A stretch of 64,000 bases of DNA from Rhodanobacter sp. B05 (GTDB lineage: Bacteria > Pseudomonadota > Gammaproteobacteria > Xanthomonadales > Rhodanobacteraceae), in NCBI RefSeq assembly GCF_002001085.1, contig NZ_MUNU01000007.1, forward strand, positions 1 to 64,000. The letters run 5' to 3'. The translations under genes and the position numbers were made by a program. A model generated the notes under the pieces. It searched no databases. It was given only the letters and a program-made list of their open reading frames with translations, and was not told the DNA's origin. This document shows, one piece after another, positions 6,805-16,371 of this stretch. The first letter of the stretch is position 1. Each line of letters opens with the position of its first letter.

Positions 6805-8847
6805 ATGCCTGTTTCCAAGCCCCCGTGTCGTCCCGCGTTCAATTGGCTGCTGATATGCACCTGGTTGCTCGCCGCCAGCCTGCATGCGGGCGAACCGACG
6901 GCCGCGCAGCGCGCCGCGTTCAAGCAGGCCTACGCGGCTGCGCAGCAAGGCGATGACAACTGGCGCAAGCTCGCCAGCGGGCTGCACCACTATCCGCTGT
7001 ACCCGTACCTGCAGGCCGCTGCGCTGGAGCACGATATCCAGAGTATCGACCTCGACATGGTGCAGTCCTATCTCCGGCAATACCCGGACTGGATTCCCGC
7101 CGCCGACCTGCGCCGCAGCTTCCTGCGGGAACTGGCGCGCCGGCAGGACTGGACTGATTTCCTGGCGCTTTACCAACCCGGGCTGGGCGAGTCGCTCAGC
7201 TGCGACGCGTTGCAGGCAAAGCTGGCGCAGGGCGGCAGCCTGGATTTCGAGCGGGATCTGGCGACGCTATGGGCCAGGCCGAGCCTGCCCAATGCCTGCG
7301 ATCCGGTACTGAGCGCCGCGCAGGCCCAGGGCCTGCTGACCGACGCCAGACTCTGGACGCGCATCGATCAGGCCGCAGACGCTGGCCAGGCCGGCACGAT
7401 CGTCAGCCTCACCGACTGGCTGCCGGCCGCCGAACAGGCCAGCGCCCGACAACTGGCACTCGCGTTGCGCGATCCGGCAGGCGCACTGGCCACGGCATCG
7501 AATTGGCCGGACACGCCGCGCGACCGCCAGGCCGCCACGCTGGCACTGACCCGGCTGGCACGGCGCCAGTCAAGCAGCGCGGACAGCTTCTGGCAGCAAT
7601 TGCAAACCCATTTCAGTTTCGGCCAGCAGCAACGTGACCAGGTCCTGCATGCGCTGGCCTTGTTCCATGCCACCGACTTCGATGACGGCGCACTCGCGCG
7701 CCTGATCGCGCTGCCGCCGGCCGCGCAGAGCGACAGCACCCGCGAATGGCGTGTACGGGTGGCACTGGCACGCATGAACTGGCCGGCGGTTCTGGCCGCG
7801 ATCGAGGCGATGACCGCCGACCAGCAGCAGGACGGCGAGTGGCAATACTTCCGCGCCCGCGCGCTGGCCGCCAGCGGTCACGCCGGGCAGGCCCGGCAGC
7901 AGTTTGCGGCACTCGCCGACAAATCCACCTTCTTCGGTTTTCTTGCCGCCGACCAGCTGCAACAACCGTACGCGATCTGTCCGCTAACCCTCGCCGACGA
8001 TTCACAACGCGAGCAGCAACTGCTGACGCGACCCGGCCTGCGCCGCGCGTTCGAGCTGTTCGCGGTCGATCTGCCCGCGCTGGCCCGGCGCGAATGGACG
8101 CAGGCGCTGCAGGGCGCCGACGGAGATACCTTGCGCATCGCCGCCGACCTCGCCAATCGTCGCGGCTGGTACGACCGCGCCGTGTTCACCCTGAGCAGCG
8201 GCGAGGCGTTGCGCCTGTACGACCTGCGCTTCCCGCTGGCCAGCCAGGATGGCCTGGTGCCGCAGGCCGAGCAGGCCGGCATCGAGCCGGCCTGGGCCTA
8301 CGGCATCCTGCGTGCCGAGAGCGCGTGGATGAGCGATGCACGTTCCGGCGCCGACGCGCGCGGCCTGATGCAGCTGCTGCCCGCCACCGCCGCGCTCGTC
8401 GCCAAACGCAATGGCCTGGCCTGGAGTGGCGCCGCCAGCCTGTACGACCCCAGCGTCAACATCGCGTTGGGCACGCGCTACCTGGCGCAGATGGCGCAGC
8501 GGTTCAACGGCTCGCCATGGCTGGCCAGCGCCGCCTACAACGCCGGCCCGAACCGGGTCGACCAGTGGCTGGCCGCACGCGGCACGCTGGCGCCGGCACT
8601 GTTCGTCGCCACCATCCCGTTCAAGGAGACCCGCGAATACGTGGCGCGGGTGATGGCTTTCAGCGTGATCTACGACTGGCGCCTGCATGGCAGCGCGGTA
8701 CCGCTGACGCTGCGCCTGAGCGCGATCGGCCAGCCGTATGGACTGCCGGACAAGGACACCCCGCGCCGCGCCATCAGCTGTCCGGCCGCGGCGCCGGCAG
8801 CGGCCTCCAGCGCGCCGGCGGCAGCGGCCACGGCAGCGGGGAACTGA
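6805..8847 (+). CDS. slt: Soluble lytic murein transglycosylase (Slt70 type, GH23)
   Basis: This 680-residue periplasmic enzyme cleaves peptidoglycan between MurNAc and GlcNAc, forming 1,6-anhydro ends. A signal peptide (about 1-28) is followed by a long alpha-superhelical U-domain (about 35-440) and a C-terminal lysozyme-like domain. The catalytic Glu is residue 505 in ILRAESAW, followed by GLMQLLP and the AYNAGP motif near 580. Length and order match E. coli Slt70 (about 645 residues). The tail after residue 650 is Ala/Pro-rich. The next gene starts 6 nt downstream and is probably cotranscribed. Confidence 0.94.
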   Translation: MPVSKPPCRPAFNWLLICTWLLAASLHAGEPTAAQRAAFKQAYAAAQQGDDNWRKLASGLHHYPLYPYLQAAALEHDIQSIDLDMVQSYLRQYPDWIPAADLRRSFLRELARRQDWTDFLALYQPGLGESLSCDALQAKLAQGGSLDFERDLATLWARPSLPNACDPVLSAAQAQGLLTDARLWTRIDQAADAGQAGTIVSLTDWLPAAEQASARQLALALRDPAGALATASNWPDTPRDRQAATLALTRLARRQSSSADSFWQQLQTHFSFGQQQRDQVLHALALFHATDFDDGALARLIALPPAAQSDSTREWRVRVALARMNWPAVLAAIEAMTADQQQDGEWQYFRARALAASGHAGQARQQFAALADKSTFFGFLAADQLQQPYAICPLTLADDSQREQQLLTRPGLRRAFELFAVDLPALARREWTQALQGADGDTLRIAADLANRRGWYDRAVFTLSSGEALRLYDLRFPLASQDGLVPQAEQAGIEPAWAYGILRAESAWMSDARSGADARGLMQLLPATAALVAKRNGLAWSGAASLYDPSVNIALGTRYLAQMAQRFNGSPWLASAAYNAGPNRVDQWLAARGTLAPALFVATIPFKETREYVARVMAFSVIYDWRLHGSAVPLTLRLSAIGQPYGLPDKDTPRRAISCPAAAPAAASSAPAAAATAAGN

Positions 8848-8853
8848 ACCGGC

Positions 8854-9792
8854 ATGGCCGCGCAGCAGCTCGTCATCCTCGGCGGCACCGGTTTCGTCGG
8901 CGGCCGCCTGGTGCCCAGACTGGCTGCCGATGGCCATCGCATCGTGCTGCTCAGCCGCAACCGCGAACGGCGGCGCGCACTCGGCGTGTTGCCGGGCGTC
9001 AGCGTGCGCAGCGCCGACGTCTACGACGACAACGTGCTGCGTGCGCACCTGACCGGTGCCGATGCGGTGATCAACCTGATCGGCATACTCAACCCGGACG
9101 GACGCCATACCTTCCAGCGCGCGCACGTGGACCTGACCCGGCGACTGATCGCCGCCTGCGAGGCCAGCGGGGTGGCGCGCCTGCACCAGATGAGTTCGCT
9201 CAAGGCCGGCCAGGGCCTGTCGCACTATCTCAAGACGCGGGGCGAAGCCGAGGCGCTGGTCAAGGCCTCCGCGCTCGACTGGACGATCTACCAACCCAGC
9301 GTGATCTTCGGTGCGGGCGACGGACTGGTCACCCGGTTTGCCGCGCTGTTGCGACGCCTGCCGCTGCTGCCGCTGGCGCGCACGAAGTCACGCCTGGCGC
9401 CAACCTGGGTCGGCGACGTGGCGGAGGCGATCGCCCGCTGCGTCGACCGTACCGAACTCGGGCGACGACGCAGCTTCGAGCTGTATGGGCCGGAGGTATT
9501 CACGTTCGGCGAGATCGTGCGCCGCATCCGCGACCAGGCCGGCCTTCGCACACCGATCCTCGCGCTGCCCGACAGCCTCGGCCGGCTGCAGGCACAGGTC
9601 GCCGAACTGCTTCCGGGCAAGCCTTTCTCGCTGGACAATTTCCGCTCGCTGCGCACCGACTCGGTCGGCAAGACCGACGGCTACGCCGCACTGGATATCG
9701 TGCCCCGGGCCTTCAGTGCCGAGCTGCCGTCCCTGCTTGAGCCGTCCGTGCGACAACTCCGGCTGGATCAGGCGCGCGCGCGGCGACGCTGA
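8854..9792 (+). CDS. NAD(P)-binding epimerase, complex I NDUFA9-like family
   Basis: This 312-residue protein is an atypical short-chain dehydrogenase/NAD-dependent epimerase. The Rossmann motif GGTGFVGGRLV lies at about residues 10-20. The NLIGIL segment (about 74-79) and the S..KAG...Y..(K)TRGEAE region are typical of the group related to the NDUFA9 subunit of complex I. Bacterial members are poorly characterised; a role in respiratory or lipid metabolism is inferred only from family. It sits 6 nt after slt in the same direction. Its stop faces the convergent TPR-sulfotransferase gene. Confidence 0.85.
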   Translation: MAAQQLVILGGTGFVGGRLVPRLAADGHRIVLLSRNRERRRALGVLPGVSVRSADVYDDNVLRAHLTGADAVINLIGILNPDGRHTFQRAHVDLTRRLIAACEASGVARLHQMSSLKAGQGLSHYLKTRGEAEALVKASALDWTIYQPSVIFGAGDGLVTRFAALLRRLPLLPLARTKSRLAPTWVGDVAEAIARCVDRTELGRRRSFELYGPEVFTFGEIVRRIRDQAGLRTPILALPDSLGRLQAQVAELLPGKPFSLDNFRSLRTDSVGKTDGYAALDIVPRAFSAELPSLLEPSVRQLRLDQARARRR

Positions 9793-9815
9793 TCCGGCAG
9801 CACGTCCGGGTGCAT

Positions 9816-11423
9816 TCAGCCGATGGTGACACCTGCCCGCAACAAGGCCCGCAAGCGATCCAGCTGGTCGCCGTAGGCGGCGCAGCGCAGGCTGTCCCGG
9901 CGCATCAACTCGCCCGCCGCCATGCTGCTGGCGGCGCGTTCGACACGCTGCGTGCGGTGGAAATCCACGCACGCCGGATCGAACGGCAGAGCACAGAATT
10001 CCAGCAGCCGGCGCACCTGCGGCTCGGGGTCCGATTGCCATGCCTCGTAGTCGTGATCGAGGAAACCGGCGGGAAACCTTCGTCGCCAATGCCGGGTGAG
10101 CCGGTCGTAGTCGGACCAGTAGCTCGCCACGTGATCGAGGTCGTAACTGAATTCGTGGCCGCCGACGAACAACTGCCGATAGCAGGCAAAACAGGTTTCG
10201 AGCGCGCCGCGACGGCTGTTCACCACGCGCGCTCCCGGCAGCATCGCCATGATCGCGCCGACCAGGCGCCAGTTGCGCGGCGTTCGCTCGACGAAGCGCG
10301 ACCTGCGCTGGCGCACCGGTTCGATGCGGGCGAGATAGTCCTGCCCCAGCCGCTGCCAGTCCGATGGCGTCGCCGCCGCCATCCATTCCCGGAGCGGCTG
10401 TTGTCTGCGCGCCGACTCGGCGTCGATCAGCTGCTCCATCTCGTTCGATCCGTCGGACATCGCCACCTGTGGATGGGTGGCCAGGATCTGTCCGGTCAGC
10501 AGCGAACCGGCCTGCGGCATGCCCACCACGAAGATGATGTCCCCGCCCGGAGTCGCGTCGATCGCCGACCGCAACGGCTGGGCAAACAACTGGCGCATGG
10601 TCTCCGCCATCGCCGTCGCCTTCATCGCATTCCAGCCCAGTTGCCGGTGCATCAGGCCGTTGGCCTTGCGCAACGCACGGAACGCCTCGCCAAAATTGCC
10701 CTGCTCCTCCAGTGCGCGGGTCAGGGCGAAACCGAAGCAGACGCGCGCGTGCAGATCCGCCTCGGGCAAGCGCAGGGCCCGCTGCAGCTGCACCACGTCG
10801 TCAGCGCTGAATCGCGCGGCATCCAGGTCAGCCAGTCCGATCCAGGCGCTAGGTTGGTCGGGCTCAAGGCGCAGCACTTCGCGATAATTCTGGCTGGCCG
10901 GCAGCGTGGCACCCAGGCTCGCCTGCGCCTGCGCCAGCAGCATTCGCGCAGGCACGTGCCCGGGCTCGATATCCAGCGCGCGGTGCAGTGCCGTGACGGC
11001 GCCGGCCGGGCGCTCCTGCAACATGTACATCTTGCCCAGGTTGTACCAGGCCGGCGCGAAATCCGGTGCCATCGCGCAGCCACGCTGCAGGCCGGCCAAC
11101 GCGGCATCGGCCTCCCCGCCGGCATAGCGCGAAGTCGCCAGGTTCATCTGGATCAGCGCGTCATCCGGCTTGAGGTCATGCGCCTGTTGCAGCAAGCCCA
11201 CCGCGCCAGGAAAGTCGCCGCGCAAATGCAGCACCACCCCCTGCATGCGCATCGCCTCCGCACAGGCCGGCGCCAGCGCCAGTACACCGACCAGGGCCGC
11301 CTCGGCGGCACGCAGATCCTGCGCTTCCAGCGCGCTCGCCGCACGTTCAAGCAGATCCGCCGCCGCCACCGGCAAACCGGCGGCGCGATCGCGCATCAGC
11401 GGATGAACCCGCGTTTCCCCCAT
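9816..11423 (-). CDS. TPR-repeat sulfotransferase
   Basis: This 535-residue protein has N-terminal tetratricopeptide repeats (about residues 20-260, with several A-x3-G/A-x-A-L-type helices) fused to a sulfotransferase domain. The PAPS 5'-phosphosulfate loop is FVVGMPQAGSLLTGQIL (about 298-314), and a possible 3'-phosphate site follows as RVVNSRRGALETCFACYRQLF. These enzymes move sulfate from PAPS to a hydroxyl or amine; the TPR part may present a protein or glycan acceptor. The acceptor is unknown. A cupin-like oxygenase gene lies upstream on the same strand, 207 bp away. Confidence 0.88.
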   Translation of the reverse strand: MGETRVHPLMRDRAAGLPVAAADLLERAASALEAQDLRAAEAALVGVLALAPACAEAMRMQGVVLHLRGDFPGAVGLLQQAHDLKPDDALIQMNLATSRYAGGEADAALAGLQRGCAMAPDFAPAWYNLGKMYMLQERPAGAVTALHRALDIEPGHVPARMLLAQAQASLGATLPASQNYREVLRLEPDQPSAWIGLADLDAARFSADDVVQLQRALRLPEADLHARVCFGFALTRALEEQGNFGEAFRALRKANGLMHRQLGWNAMKATAMAETMRQLFAQPLRSAIDATPGGDIIFVVGMPQAGSLLTGQILATHPQVAMSDGSNEMEQLIDAESARRQQPLREWMAAATPSDWQRLGQDYLARIEPVRQRRSRFVERTPRNWRLVGAIMAMLPGARVVNSRRGALETCFACYRQLFVGGHEFSYDLDHVASYWSDYDRLTRHWRRRFPAGFLDHDYEAWQSDPEPQVRRLLEFCALPFDPACVDFHRTQRVERAASSMAAGELMRRDSLRCAAYGDQLDRLRALLRAGVTIG

Positions 11424-11630
11424 GATCGATTGTCCCCCGCCTGCCGCGCACGCGCCAGCTTACGCGAGCGTGGCGGCAGCATAAAGCAGGGGAGATCTCG
11501 GGATCGCCATTTCGCCGCCCGTATCCCGCCTGCCTGCACTGGCGTGGTTCCTCGACAGCTGGCGAACGGTGCTGCCTCGCGGTCCGACCATGCAGCATCG
11601 ACAACTTCGGATCCGCGGCCGGACCAGCAG

Positions 11631-12569
11631 TCAAGTCGGCTCGGGGGGCGCACTCCACAGCACGCTGCGTGCGCGCCGGGTCAGGCCCATGGTTGCCGAC
11701 TTCCAGCGATCCAGCGTGGGGTTGCTGCCGACCGGTCGCGGGCGCCAGCCGATGCCGCGCAACTTCGCGTTGAACTTGTGGGCGTCGGTCCAGATGTCGG
11801 AACCGTGCGTGCGGTAGGTGACGGCCAAGGTCACCGAAACCTCAGAGCCGGTGTACACGCGGTGTGGCGCGATGAATGGATGATGCACGCCCATGCCGGC
11901 TTGCAGGTCGAAGGTCTGCGCCTTGGCTTCGAATGATTCCTTGAACGTCGGCCGTTCACCGACATGGGAGAGCAGCAGGTCCTTCTGCTGGTCGGTCATG
12001 ACGTCCTGGTCGGCCGGGTCCCACAGTTGCACCCGCTTGGTTCCGCGAACCTGGAACAGGAAGTTCATCTCGCGATCCATGTGGTAGGGCGTAACCGCAT
12101 CTCGCGTGGAAAGGAAGATATAGGTCGAATACCAGGTCATCACCGGGTCGAAGGGCTCGGTATACGCGGCGATCTCGGCCAGCACGCCCTCGATGACCGT
12201 CTGGTACTCCGGATCCAGCTCGGGGTTGTAGATCACGACATAGGCGCGCCTTTCCTCGAACCGGTCCAGTGCGTCGGCCAGGCTCAGACCCTCCCGGTAG
12301 CGCTCGAAAGTGCTGTCGAAATGCGCGTCGCCGGGAATCTCGCCGATGCGGTACTGGATCTGTCGGGGATCCATGCGCCGACACAGCTCGAACAATCGCG
12401 GCAGGGCGAAATCCGTGTTGCCGGCCAGTCGATGGGTGAACGGGAACGGCTGCCGGTTGTAACGGCCGGCCAGCAAGCCGGGATCGCATTCGAGCATGCG
12501 CGAACCGGACTGGCGCCCACTCCCCAGGAGTTCGGCGTAATGCCCAGGTGAAATGAACCTGCCAAGCAT
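11631..12569 (-). CDS. Cupin-like/JmjC-type oxygenase-fold protein
   Basis: This 312-residue protein has a cupin_8/JmjC-like fold. A metal site is suggested by H163-x-D165 in TPYHMDREM and a distal His in GVHHPFIAPHRV, with a FLFQVRGTKRVQLWDP strand between them, as in Fe(II)/2-oxoglutarate hydroxylases. The substrate is unknown. The ATG at 12569 is preceded by GAGG at good spacing. The frame stays open further upstream, antisense to cca, but that part is not a gene. Its neighbour is a TPR-sulfotransferase on the same strand, so both may modify the same envelope molecule or protein (inference). Confidence 0.8.
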   Translation of the reverse strand: MLGRFISPGHYAELLGSGRQSGSRMLECDPGLLAGRYNRQPFPFTHRLAGNTDFALPRLFELCRRMDPRQIQYRIGEIPGDAHFDSTFERYREGLSLADALDRFEERRAYVVIYNPELDPEYQTVIEGVLAEIAAYTEPFDPVMTWYSTYIFLSTRDAVTPYHMDREMNFLFQVRGTKRVQLWDPADQDVMTDQQKDLLLSHVGERPTFKESFEAKAQTFDLQAGMGVHHPFIAPHRVYTGSEVSVTLAVTYRTHGSDIWTDAHKFNAKLRGIGWRPRPVGSNPTLDRWKSATMGLTRRARSVLWSAPPEPT

Positions 12570-12827
12570 GATGGCAACCTCACATGGGTGGCGAGCCACC
12601 CGATCACCCCGAGTCACGCGGGCAGGCAATCCGATCGAATCCAAGCTTGAACAGCTGCCCGTGCGGCCATTCGATAGCGTTGCGGCCCGCATGTTCCTGC
12701 AATCCCCCGCGGCAAGCAATGCCTTGCACGACGGGCGTCTTCGAAGCGGGTAGCCGGCGTGGTTACCACGAACTTCATTCCGACTGGAGCCGGCGACAAC
12801 GCGCCGGCGCATGGCATCATCGCTCTC

Positions 12828-14075
12828 ATGCAAACCTATTTGGTCGGCGGCGCGGTACGCGACAAATTGCTGGGGCGAGCGGCGGGCGACCACGATCACG
12901 TGGTGGTCGGCGCCTCGCCCGAGCACATGCTTGCGCTGGGCTACAAGCCGGTGGGCAAGGACTTCCCGGTGTTCCTGCACCCGACCTCGGGTGAGGAATA
13001 CGCGCTGGCGCGTACCGAACGCAAGACCGGTCGTGGCTATCACGGCTTCGCGTTCCATGCCGACGCCGGCGTGACGCTGGAACAGGACCTGGCCCGGCGC
13101 GACCTCACCATCAATGCGATTGCCGAGGATGCGCGCGGCGTGCTGACCGATCCCTTCGGCGGCGTGCGCGACATCGAGGCGCGCGTGTTGCGACACGTAT
13201 CGCCGGCCTTCGTGGAAGATCCGGTGCGCGTGCTGCGGGTGGCGCGGTTCGCCGCGCGCTTTGCGCCACTGGGTTTTGCCGTCGCGCCGGAGACCATGGC
13301 GCTGATGCGGCAAATGGTGCGCGCGGGCGAGGTGAACCACCTGGTGCCGGAGCGGGTGTGGGCGGAGACGCGCAAGGCGCTGGCCGAGGCGCAGCCGTCG
13401 GCATTCCTGCGCGTACTGCGCGACTGCGGTGCGCTGGCCGTGTTGTTCCCGGAAATCGACGCCTTGTATGGCGTGCCACAGCGCGCCGAGTTCCACCCGG
13501 AAATCGACTGCGGCGTGCATCTGGAACTGGTGCTGGACCAGGCCGCGCAGCTGGCGCCGGGGGATGACCTGGTCGGTTTCTGCGCGCTGACCCACGATCT
13601 CGGCAAGGCGCTGACGCCGACGCTGGAATTGCCCCGGCACGTCGGCCACGAGCATCGCGGCATCGCGCCGCTGCGTGCGCTGGCGGCGCGGCTGAAAGTG
13701 CCCACCGAACACGCGGCCCTGGCCGAACTGGTCTGTCGCGAACATCTGAATGCGCATCGTGCCTTCGAGCTGAAACCGGCCACGCTGCTGAAGCTGCTGA
13801 GCTCGCTCGATGCGCTGCGCCGCCCGGCGCGGCTGGATTCGTTCCTGGCGGCCTGCATGGCGGACAAGCGCGGTCGCCTCGGCCACGAACACGATGCCTA
13901 CCCGCAAGCCGACTACCTGCGTGAGGCCCGCGCCGCCGCCGCCGCGGTCGATGCCGCGGTCTTCGTCGCCGGAGGGCTGACCGGTCCGGCGATCGGCAAG
14001 GCGATGGAGACGGCACGCATCGCGGCGATCGCCGCATTGAAAGCTAATCACCCCGAAAGCGGATCCGCGGTATAA
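12828..14075 (+). CDS. cca: CCA tRNA nucleotidyltransferase (multifunctional, with HD domain)
   Basis: This 415-residue enzyme adds or repairs the 3' CCA end of tRNAs. It has the class II nucleotidyltransferase start [13 protein letters not shown], metal-binding D21-x-D23 (DHDHVVVG), the [10 protein letters not shown] motif (about 90-99), [14 protein letters not shown] (about 128-141) and an HD phosphohydrolase motif (H256-D257 in LTHDLGK). The HD domain is characteristic of the gammaproteobacterial multifunctional form. The ATG at 12828 is chosen because the family begins with M-x-(I/T)YLVGGAVRD; an upstream in-frame ATG at 12759 would add 23 unrelated residues. Confidence 0.96.
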   Translation: MQTYLVGGAVRDKLLGRAAGDHDHVVVGASPEHMLALGYKPVGKDFPVFLHPTSGEEYALARTERKTGRGYHGFAFHADAGVTLEQDLARRDLTINAIAEDARGVLTDPFGGVRDIEARVLRHVSPAFVEDPVRVLRVARFAARFAPLGFAVAPETMALMRQMVRAGEVNHLVPERVWAETRKALAEAQPSAFLRVLRDCGALAVLFPEIDALYGVPQRAEFHPEIDCGVHLELVLDQAAQLAPGDDLVGFCALTHDLGKALTPTLELPRHVGHEHRGIAPLRALAARLKVPTEHAALAELVCREHLNAHRAFELKPATLLKLLSSLDALRRPARLDSFLAACMADKRGRLGHEHDAYPQADYLREARAAAAAVDAAVFVAGGLTGPAIGKAMETARIAAIAALKANHPESGSAV

Positions 14076-14135
14076 AGCCCGGATCGCCTCGCCCGTTGCG
14101 GGTATCGGCCGACCTTGTTTTCGCTGGAGTTGCCC

Positions 14136-16349
14136 GTGTCCAACGCCTTCACCCCCACCTCACCGCTGCGCCAGCGTTTCCGCCCGTTGTGGTGGCTGGG
14201 CATCACCTACCTGGCGATCTCGTTCGTGACCCGGATCGTGCTGCTGGTCATGTCCGGCAGCAACGTCTCGCACACGCCGCTGAACCTGCTGTACGCCTTC
14301 GGAGTGGGGCTGGGCTACGACCTGGTCACCTTCATCTACCTGGCGTGGCCGATGGTGTTGTTCCTGTGGCTGGTGCCCACGCGGTCCGGCCGCGTGGCAC
14401 CGCTGCTGCGCTGGCTGCTGTACGCCATCGGCGTGGTGCTCGCCTGCGTGCTCTGCGTCGGCACACTGCACCTGATGTATCACGCCAGCCTCAAGGTGAC
14501 CTGGCCGGCCATCATTCCGTTCCTGTTCGTGCTGCCGCTGGCGGCTTTTTCCTATACCTCGCGCGCCGGCCAGTGGGTGCTGTACGGCTTCGGCCTGCTG
14601 CTGGTCTACGGCCTGCTGTTCGTGGCCGCGTCCGAGCTGGTGTTCTGGAACGAGTTCAGCGTGCGCTTCAATTTCATCGCGGTGGACTATCTCGTCTACA
14701 CCTCCGAGGTGATCGGCAATATCCGGGAGTCGTACCCTATCGGCCGCTGGCTGGCCCTGCTGATAGTGCTGGCCCTGATGGTGTTCTTCGCCGGCAAACG
14801 CGGCCTGCGCGCGCGCGACGACGGCAGCCGGCTGTGGCAGCGCGGCAAGGTGGTGCTGGTGTGGCTGGTGCTCACGGTGATTTCCGTCGCCGCCGTGAAC
14901 GGCAGCATGAAGGACCGCACCAGCAACAACTACGTCAACGAACTGGCCGGCAACGGCATCTACGAATTTTTCGCGGCGTTCCGCAGCAGCCATCTCGACT
15001 ACGCCAAGTTCTATCGCACGCTGCCGGATGACCAGGCCTACGCGCGGTTGCGTCAGCTGCTGCAGACACCCGACGCCACCTTCATCAGCAACGATCCGCA
15101 CGACCTCACCCGCGAGATCCGCCGCGTCGGCCCGGAGAAGCGCCTCAACGTGGTGCTGATCAGCGTGGAGAGCCTGTCCGGCGATTACCTGGGCACGTTC
15201 GGCAACACCGAACACCTCACGCCCTACCTCGATTCGCTGGTCGACCAGAGCGTGTTCTTCGACAACCTCTATGCCAACGGCACGCGCACGGTGCGCGGGC
15301 TGGAGGCGCTTGCCCTGTCGGTGCCGCCGACCCCGGGCGACTCGCTGATTCGCGAGCATGACAACGAAAACCTGTTCTCGCTGGCCGACATCTTCAACGA
15401 CCGCGGCTACCAGTCGGATTTCGTCTACGGCGGCTACGGCCAGTTCGACAACATGAACTACTTCTTCGCCAACAACGGCTATCGCGACGTGGACCGGCGC
15501 GACATTCCGAAGACGGCCACGATCCACGGCCAGAACGTCTGGGGCGTCGCCGACGAGGACCTGTACACGCTGGCGCTGGGCCAGATGGATCAGATCCACG
15601 CCGAGGGGAAACCCTTTTTCCTGCACATCATGACCACCTCCAATCACCGGCCGTACACCTTCCCCGACGACCGGGTGAAGTTTCCCAATCATTCGCGTGC
15701 CGGCGCGGTGGCCTATACCGACTGGTCGATCGAGGATTTCATCAAGCGTGCGCGTGCGAAGCCGTATTTCGCCAACACCGTGTTCGTGATCACGGCCGAT
15801 CATTGCGCCTCCAGCGCCGGCAAGACCAGCCTGCCGATCAACAACTATCACATCCCGCTGTGGGTCTACTCGCCGGCCAACTTCAAGCCCGAACGCGTGC
15901 ACCGGCTGATGGGCCAGCTGGACATCCCGCCGACCCTGCTGGGCATGCTCAACTTCAGCTATCGCACGCGCTTCTTCGGCCACGACCTGTTCCAGCTGCC
16001 GCCCGATCGCGAGCATGCCTTCCCCGGCACCTACGAGAAGCTCGGCTACGTGCACGGCGACGTGCTCACCATTCTCGAACCGCAGCGCAAGCTGGAGCAG
16101 CTCAGGCCAGACTTCGCCACCGGCGACGCCACGCCGGTCCAGCCGCTGAACCAGTCGCTGGTCGACGACGCCGTGGCCTATTACCAGATCGCCAGCGAAC
16201 AGTTCAAGGATGGCAAGCTGAGACGCCGGCCGAGCGATTCGACCAAGGTGGAACCGCTGCCCCCGCCGGCCTCTTCGGCCCCTGCGCCTGCTGGTTCCGC
16301 GCCGGCACCCGCCAGCTCCACCGGATCAGCAACGCCACCGGCGTACTGA
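14136..16349 (+). CDS. LtaS-like membrane sulfatase/phosphoglycerol transferase
   Basis: This 737-residue protein has five hydrophobic segments in the first 260 residues and a periplasmic sulfatase/alkaline phosphatase-fold domain (about 345-640). The probable nucleophile is Thr385 in NGTRTVRGLEA. Metal-binding candidates are VLISVES (near 345), and DHCASSAG near the C-terminal side. Relatives include lipoteichoic acid synthase, OpgB-type phosphoglycerol transferases and phosphoethanolamine transferases. In a Gram-negative host, periplasmic glucan or envelope glycan modification is likely. The GTG at 14136 was chosen because GGAG lies 7 nt upstream; TTG at 14115 is the alternative. The C-terminus is Pro/Ala/Ser-rich. 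Confidence 0.87.
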   Translation: MSNAFTPTSPLRQRFRPLWWLGITYLAISFVTRIVLLVMSGSNVSHTPLNLLYAFGVGLGYDLVTFIYLAWPMVLFLWLVPTRSGRVAPLLRWLLYAIGVVLACVLCVGTLHLMYHASLKVTWPAIIPFLFVLPLAAFSYTSRAGQWVLYGFGLLLVYGLLFVAASELVFWNEFSVRFNFIAVDYLVYTSEVIGNIRESYPIGRWLALLIVLALMVFFAGKRGLRARDDGSRLWQRGKVVLVWLVLTVISVAAVNGSMKDRTSNNYVNELAGNGIYEFFAAFRSSHLDYAKFYRTLPDDQAYARLRQLLQTPDATFISNDPHDLTREIRRVGPEKRLNVVLISVESLSGDYLGTFGNTEHLTPYLDSLVDQSVFFDNLYANGTRTVRGLEALALSVPPTPGDSLIREHDNENLFSLADIFNDRGYQSDFVYGGYGQFDNMNYFFANNGYRDVDRRDIPKTATIHGQNVWGVADEDLYTLALGQMDQIHAEGKPFFLHIMTTSNHRPYTFPDDRVKFPNHSRAGAVAYTDWSIEDFIKRARAKPYFANTVFVITADHCASSAGKTSLPINNYHIPLWVYSPANFKPERVHRLMGQLDIPPTLLGMLNFSYRTRFFGHDLFQLPPDREHAFPGTYEKLGYVHGDVLTILEPQRKLEQLRPDFATGDATPVQPLNQSLVDDAVAYYQIASEQFKDGKLRRRPSDSTKVEPLPPPASSAPAPAGSAPAPASSTGSATPPAY

Positions 16350-16371
16350 TCCGGTTGCAACACGCATCAAC

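Noticed and set aside
12570-14051. Open minus-strand frame continuing upstream of the cupin-like gene, antisense to cca
   Set aside because: It is in frame with the cupin-like gene, but a good start with GAGG lies at 12569 and the upstream part is low-complexity Arg/His/Gln sequence, the mirror of the well-conserved cca gene.
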